This document shows, piece after piece, positions 59,721 to 64,000 of a DNA stretch of 64,000 nucleotides. The DNA is taken from the NCBI RefSeq assembly GCF_015351595.1, contig NZ_JADKPT010000018.1, positions 1 to 64,000 on the forward strand. The letters run 5' to 3'. The position numbers and the translations under genes were made by a program. How positions within the stretch are numbered: position 1 is the first letter of the stretch; each line of letters begins with the position of its first letter. The notes beneath the pieces are model-generated. The model was not told the DNA's origin. It ran no database searches and worked only from the letters and a program-made list of their open reading frames with translations. This stretch comes from Flavobacterium sp. LC2016-12 (lineage in GTDB: Bacteria > Bacteroidota > Bacteroidia > Flavobacteriales > Flavobacteriaceae).

Positions 59721-62700
59721 ATGAAAAAAATTTTCTTAATCTTTATGATTGTTTTTACGGCGCAAGTTTCTCTTGCTCAGGTAAAAAATGTTAAAGGTGT
59801 GATTACAGATTCTGATGGAATGCCCTTGCCTGGTGCATCCGTTGCTGTGCAAGGAGGTCAAAGAGGTACGACTACCGATTTTGACGGTGTGTACACAATT
59901 GAAGCGCAAAAAGGACAAACATTGGTTTTTAGCTATGTTGGTCTAGAGTCACAAACTTTAGTTGTAGGAGATAATACTACAATTAATGTGAAGATGAATC
60001 AAGCTACTTCAAATGCATTAAGCGAAGTTGTTGTAACTTCGTTAGGTATCAAAAAAACTAGAAAATCTTTGACTTATGCAGCTCAAGAGCTTAAAGGAGA
60101 AGAGTTGACTCGTGTAAAAGATGCCAACCTTATTAACACTGTTGCAGGTAAAATTGCTGGTGTTGCTGTAACAAAAGCTGCATCTGGATCAGGAGGTTCT
60201 ACAAAAGTTGTAATTCGTGGTAATTCATCTTTCGTAAACAACCAGCCTTTATATGTAATTGATGGTATTCCTTTGTACAATCAAGGTAGTGGACAACCAA
60301 ATGGAACTTTCGGAGATTTAGCAGGAGGTAACCGTGATGGTGGTGATGTTGTTTCATTAATTAATCCTGATGATTATGATGGAATGACTGTGCTTAAAGG
60401 TGCTGCGGCTTCTGTATTATATGGTAGCCAAGGAGCTAATGGTGTAATCTTGCTTACATCTAAAAAAGCAAAAGCTGGAGTTGAGTCTTTCAATGTAAAC
60501 TCTGTTACTACATTTGATAGTGCTGCTTACTTGCCAGAATTCCAATCAGATTATACTTCGAATGATGGAGATCCAAGAAGCTGGGGTGCTAAACAAAAAG
60601 TTGAAGGAGATATCAAAGATTTCTTTAACACAGGAACAACTCAAATTACTTCTATGGCATTCTCAAAAGCTACTGAAGGAAACTCAACTAGTTTAACTTA
60701 TGCTAATACAAATGCTTCAGGAATTGTTCCTGGAAATCATTTAAAGAAAAACAACTTCGGAGTTCGTCAAACTGGTAAATTTTTCAATGACAAGTTAAGT
60801 GTTGCAGTAACGGGGAATTATGTTGCTCAAACAATTAACAACAGACCAACAAATGGTTTATACTTCAATCCAATTGCTGGTGTTTTTTCTCATCCAAGAG
60901 CTTTCAGTTTGAATGATTTAAAAACTTATGAGATTTTTGATCCAGTTAGAAATATGATGGTTCAAAATTACCCAGGTTTTGCTACAGTAAGCGAAAACAA
61001 TGAAAATCCATATTGGCAGATTAACAAGCAAAAATCGGTTGATACAAATAATTTTTTTAACGGAGCTATTGCTTTAGATTATAAAATTGCTGAATGGTTT
61101 CATTTGACTTCAAGATATAGCTATAACAGAAGTGAAAGTAACTTCCAAAAAGAAATGTATGCTACTTCTGCAACTTCATTGGTTCATCCAACAGGAAGAT
61201 ACATTAATGCTAATTTGATTGGAACTCAAAATTATGCTGATATTTTAGCTTTATTTAATACAAAAATTAATGATAACTTTTCATTTAATGGTACAGTTGG
61301 AGCAAGTATTAATAATTCTAAAACTACTGGTTTAACTGTTGATTCAGGAATTGGTGGAGGTTTAAATTATGCTAATATTTTTACTTTAGGTAACTTTGTT
61401 AGTAATAATGGTAACGTACAATCAGGTGCTGAAAGAGAAGTACAATCTCTATTTGCTGCTACAACTTTTGGATACAAAGATTATTTGTTCTTAGATCTTG
61501 CTGCAAGAAATGACTGGTCTTCTACTTTAGTTAATACAGATGATCCAAGTTTCTTTTATCCATCGATAGGTCTTACAGGTATCCTTAGTGATATGTTTGC
61601 AATGCCAGAAGTTATCAGCTTTGGAAAAGTTCGCGCTACTTATGCGCAAGTTGGTAATGATATTTCTGCATTCATTACAAGCCCTACTGCCACTATAGTT
61701 GCAGGAAGTATTGTAAATCCACCTGTTGGACCAATGCCAGGAACTACATTAAAACCCGAATTAAAATCAGAGGTTGAGTTAGGTACAGAATGGAGAATGT
61801 TTAATAATAGATTAGGATTTGAACTTTCTTACTATGATTCAAAAACTAAAAATCAGTTTCTTCAAGTTGCTGCTCCCTCTACAAACCCTAATGGTTATAC
61901 TAATTATGCAATTAATGCGGGTAGTATTTCTAATAAAGGTTTTGAGGTTGTATTATATGCTGATGTTGTTAAAGGCGAAAAATTCAATTGGGAATCTAGA
62001 ATTAATTACTCACAAAATAAGAGTAGAGTAAACGATATTCCTTCAGCAGAAGGCTCAAATGGAAGAATTGTTATTACTGACCCAGGATCTAACAGCTACA
62101 GATACTCATTAATTGAAGGAAGGCCTTTTGGAGTAATTGAAGGTAAAAATCTTAAAAAAGATGATCAAGGACGAATCTTGATTAATGATGACAATACAAT
62201 TCAAAGGACAGATTGGGAAGAAGTTGGTAATGCAAATCCTGATTTTATGTTAGGTTTCTCTAATACATTCAAATTGGGATCATTTACAGCAAATATCTTA
62301 CTTGATGGACGTTTTGGAGGTGAAGTTTTAAGCTTAACTCAAGCTATCAATGATTACAATGGTGTTTCTAAAGCAACTGGTGATGCAAGAAATGCTGGGG
62401 GAGTAAAAATCAATGGTGTAAAAGCAAGCGATGGTTCTGCAGTAACTACTATGGATGCTTTAAATTATTACAGCACAGTAGGAGGTAGAAACGGAGCTTC
62501 AGGTGAGTATGTTTATGATGCTACTAATGTAAGTGTTAGAGAAGTTTCTATTGGTTATACTTTCAAAAAAGACAAATTGCCATTTGTACAGTCAGCCAGT
62601 ATATCTTTAATTGCTAGAAACTTATTCTTCATATATAAAGATGCACCATTCGATCCAAACGTTGCTTTAAGCACAGGTGAAGGTTTACAAGGTGTTGATG

Positions 62701-62756
62701 TGTTCGGTTTGCCTTCAACAAGAAGTATTGGTCTTAATTTAAACTTAACATTCTAA
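59721..62756 (+). CDS. SusC/RagA-family TonB-linked outer-membrane protein
   Basis: A 1011-residue SusC-type transporter. The signal peptide (1-20, ..VSLAQ) is followed by a CarboxypepD_reg-like domain (about 24-112, VKGVITDSDGMPLPGASVAVQGGQRGTTTDFDGVYTIEA), the SusC/RagA boundary (VVVTSLGIKKTRKSLTYAAQELKGEEL), a plug (NSSFVNNQPLYVIDGIPL) and a 22-strand barrel ending in ..LNLNLTF. There is no STN domain, so signalling is not through FecR. It pairs with the downstream SusD-like lipoprotein to import a glycan or peptide. Confidence 0.96.
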   Translation: MKKIFLIFMIVFTAQVSLAQVKNVKGVITDSDGMPLPGASVAVQGGQRGTTTDFDGVYTIEAQKGQTLVFSYVGLESQTLVVGDNTTINVKMNQATSNALSEVVVTSLGIKKTRKSLTYAAQELKGEELTRVKDANLINTVAGKIAGVAVTKAASGSGGSTKVVIRGNSSFVNNQPLYVIDGIPLYNQGSGQPNGTFGDLAGGNRDGGDVVSLINPDDYDGMTVLKGAAASVLYGSQGANGVILLTSKKAKAGVESFNVNSVTTFDSAAYLPEFQSDYTSNDGDPRSWGAKQKVEGDIKDFFNTGTTQITSMAFSKATEGNSTSLTYANTNASGIVPGNHLKKNNFGVRQTGKFFNDKLSVAVTGNYVAQTINNRPTNGLYFNPIAGVFSHPRAFSLNDLKTYEIFDPVRNMMVQNYPGFATVSENNENPYWQINKQKSVDTNNFFNGAIALDYKIAEWFHLTSRYSYNRSESNFQKEMYATSATSLVHPTGRYINANLIGTQNYADILALFNTKINDNFSFNGTVGASINNSKTTGLTVDSGIGGGLNYANIFTLGNFVSNNGNVQSGAEREVQSLFAATTFGYKDYLFLDLAARNDWSSTLVNTDDPSFFYPSIGLTGILSDMFAMPEVISFGKVRATYAQVGNDISAFITSPTATIVAGSIVNPPVGPMPGTTLKPELKSEVELGTEWRMFNNRLGFELSYYDSKTKNQFLQVAAPSTNPNGYTNYAINAGSISNKGFEVVLYADVVKGEKFNWESRINYSQNKSRVNDIPSAEGSNGRIVITDPGSNSYRYSLIEGRPFGVIEGKNLKKDDQGRILINDDNTIQRTDWEEVGNANPDFMLGFSNTFKLGSFTANILLDGRFGGEVLSLTQAINDYNGVSKATGDARNAGGVKINGVKASDGSAVTTMDALNYYSTVGGRNGASGEYVYDATNVSVREVSIGYTFKKDKLPFVQSASISLIARNLFFIYKDAPFDPNVALSTGEGLQGVDVFGLPSTRSIGLNLNLTF

Positions 62757-62766
62757 TCTTACAATC

Positions 62767-64000
62767 ATGACAATAAATAAATTTAAAAGAACAGCAATAT
62801 GCTTCTCTTTACTTGCAGCGTTCAGTTGTACAGATAATTTTGAGGAGATCAACACTAACCCTGAAGGGGCTAGTACAGCACAATTAGAGCAAGATTTTAA
62901 TAATATTAAAAGTTTGTTTAAACCAGCATTTAGTAGATTATACATTTCTGATATTACTTGGCAATATCAGATTCAGCAGAGTTTGCAGGCAGATGCATGG
63001 TCTGGTTATATGATTACTCCAGTTCCTTTTGGAAATGAAAATAACTATGATTATGCTTTAAATCCAGGATGGAATGGTTTTGCTTGGGATACAGCTTATG
63101 TCGATATTATTGCAAATCTTTTCAAAGTTGAACAAAGAGCTAAAGGTAAATTTGACCAATTTTATGCATGGTCGTTGATTATCAAAGTGGCACAAATGCA
63201 AAGAATTACTGATATGTACGGTCCTGCTGTGTACTCTAAATATGGTGCAGATGGCACAGTTACTTATGATTCTCAAAAAGATATTTATAGTCAAATGTTT
63301 AAAGATTTAGATTTTGCAGTTGCCGAATTGACAAAAAGAATCAACGCAAACGAAGCTTCAACTTTTACAGGGACAGATCTATCTCTTTACAACGGAAATT
63401 ACACACAATGGGTTAAGTATGCTAACTCACTTCGTTTAAGAATGGCTATGCGCATTGTTAAAGCAGATCCTGCATTAGCAAAAACTGAAGCAGAAAAAGC
63501 GGTAAGTAATTCAATTGGTGTTTTCAAAGTAAATGCTGATGTCATGAAAGTTAAATCTCCTGTTGATCTTAACGTAATTGACGTAATGAGCCATGTTTGG
63601 GTTGGTTTAGCTATGGGGGCTGACATGCAGTCAATTTTAGAAGGTTATGGAGATCCACGTCTTGCTAAATACTGGAATACTTCAGATCAAGTTCCTGGGG
63701 AATATGCTTCAGTAAGAACAGGTGTAACTTATCCTTCAGGAACAACTTATGCAAAATTCTCGCAAACAGGTCCAAGAACGAAAACTGGTGAAGTTACATG
63801 GATGTCAACTGCGGAAGTTTATTTCTTAAGAGCAGAAGGAGCTTTAAGAGGATGGAACATGGGCGGAACTGGTAAAGATTTGTACGAGGCTGGTATCAAA
63901 GCATCTTTTGATCAAAATGGTGTTGAAGGTGCGGCTGCTTATGCTGCAGATAATACTAAAAAAGCAGCTGATTATGTAGATCCATTATTCCCAGCTAATA
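62767..64000 (+). CDS. SusD/RagB-like nutrient-binding lipoprotein (partial, runs off the window)
   Basis: Starts at ATG 62767, 10 bp after susC, and is open for 411 codons to the window end. The N-terminus (FKRTAICFSLLAAFSC) is a lipobox with Cys20. TDNFEEINTNPEGAS and a TPR-like helical body follow (WSLIIKVAQMQRITDMYGPAVYSKYG, YAWSL.., WMSTAEVYFLRAEGALRGW). These features match the SusD-like_2 branch. It forms the substrate-capturing lid on SusC at the cell surface. The substrate is not evident. Confidence 0.93.
   Translation, partial: MTINKFKRTAICFSLLAAFSCTDNFEEINTNPEGASTAQLEQDFNNIKSLFKPAFSRLYISDITWQYQIQQSLQADAWSGYMITPVPFGNENNYDYALNPGWNGFAWDTAYVDIIANLFKVEQRAKGKFDQFYAWSLIIKVAQMQRITDMYGPAVYSKYGADGTVTYDSQKDIYSQMFKDLDFAVAELTKRINANEASTFTGTDLSLYNGNYTQWVKYANSLRLRMAMRIVKADPALAKTEAEKAVSNSIGVFKVNADVMKVKSPVDLNVIDVMSHVWVGLAMGADMQSILEGYGDPRLAKYWNTSDQVPGEYASVRTGVTYPSGTTYAKFSQTGPRTKTGEVTWMSTAEVYFLRAEGALRGWNMGGTGKDLYEAGIKASFDQNGVEGAAAYAADNTKKAADYVDPLFPAN

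Overview
The window is chromosomal DNA from a Bacteroidota bacterium, almost certainly a Flavobacterium or close relative. It is AT-rich, its genes lack Shine-Dalgarno leaders, and several genes are preceded by the Bacteroidota -7 element TAnnTTTG. Lineage-typical families include SusC/SusD, FecR with STN-TonB receptor and DUF4249, BshA of bacillithiol synthesis, DUF4159, a PG_1098-like methyltransferase and a split cysteine-rich Fe-S pair. I see no rRNA, tRNA, CRISPR array, transposase, integrase or prophage gene. It reads as ordinary core genome with a few accessory islets.

Layout. 0-0.7 kb: two small unknown genes. 0.8-3.4 kb: a TetR repressor followed by an SDR and a zinc-free MDR oxidoreductase; one 22-bp palindrome occurs both before the repressor and before the SDR. 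3.6-5 kb: cold-shock protein and outer-membrane phospholipase A. 5.2-10.5 kb: an ECF sigma - small protein - FecR - TonB receptor - DUF4249 surface-signalling cassette. 10.7-17.2 kb: fatty acid desaturase, lipoprotein, a 39-residue membrane ORF in front of a VanX-type dipeptidase, a methyltransferase/AI-2E exporter pair and an M43 metalloprotease. 17.4-25 kb: TrmH-like, DUF4159, RsmE and TsaD on the minus strand, divergent from a very large TamB. 25.3-28.8 kb: central sugar metabolism (PfkA, GapA, GlcNAc-kinase-like, methylglyoxal synthase). 28.8-34.1 kb: envelope genes (RidA and LptD, divergent from a cell-wall amidase and an MCE/MlaD protein). 34.1-37 kb: a two-gene membrane Fe-S electron-transfer module and a conserved unknown. 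37-44 kb: TPR protein, BshA, PrcB-like lipoprotein, barrel protein, LpxH-like phosphoesterase, AroC and a dicarboxylate symporter. 44.2-47.7 kb: hybrid histidine kinase convergent with a DEAD-box helicase. 47.8-51.1 kb: HutG and HutI around a coiled-coil membrane protein. 51.2-56 kb: glutaminyl cyclotransferase, SRP RNA, SDR, lipoprotein-barrel protein, transaldolase-like aldolase and a secreted unknown. 56-64 kb: sugar MFS transporter, LytS/LytTR two-component pair, SusC and a SusD cut by the window end.

Most notable non-coding content: (1) two structured elements (38.0 and 54.6 kb) that seem to share a core but have outer stems of opposite polarity, probably a flavobacterial dispersed RNA family; (2) short-period (7-9 bp) degenerate arrays in at least four intergenic gaps, some butting against a stop or start codon; (3) a perfect bidirectional terminator at 46.4 kb that encodes the C-termini of both flanking proteins; (4) SRP RNA with a textbook TTG-N19-TAnnTTTG promoter; (5) a tamB reading frame whose conserved N-terminus has no ATG, GTG or TTG in front of it. 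No convincing new multi-gene defence or mobile system was found.
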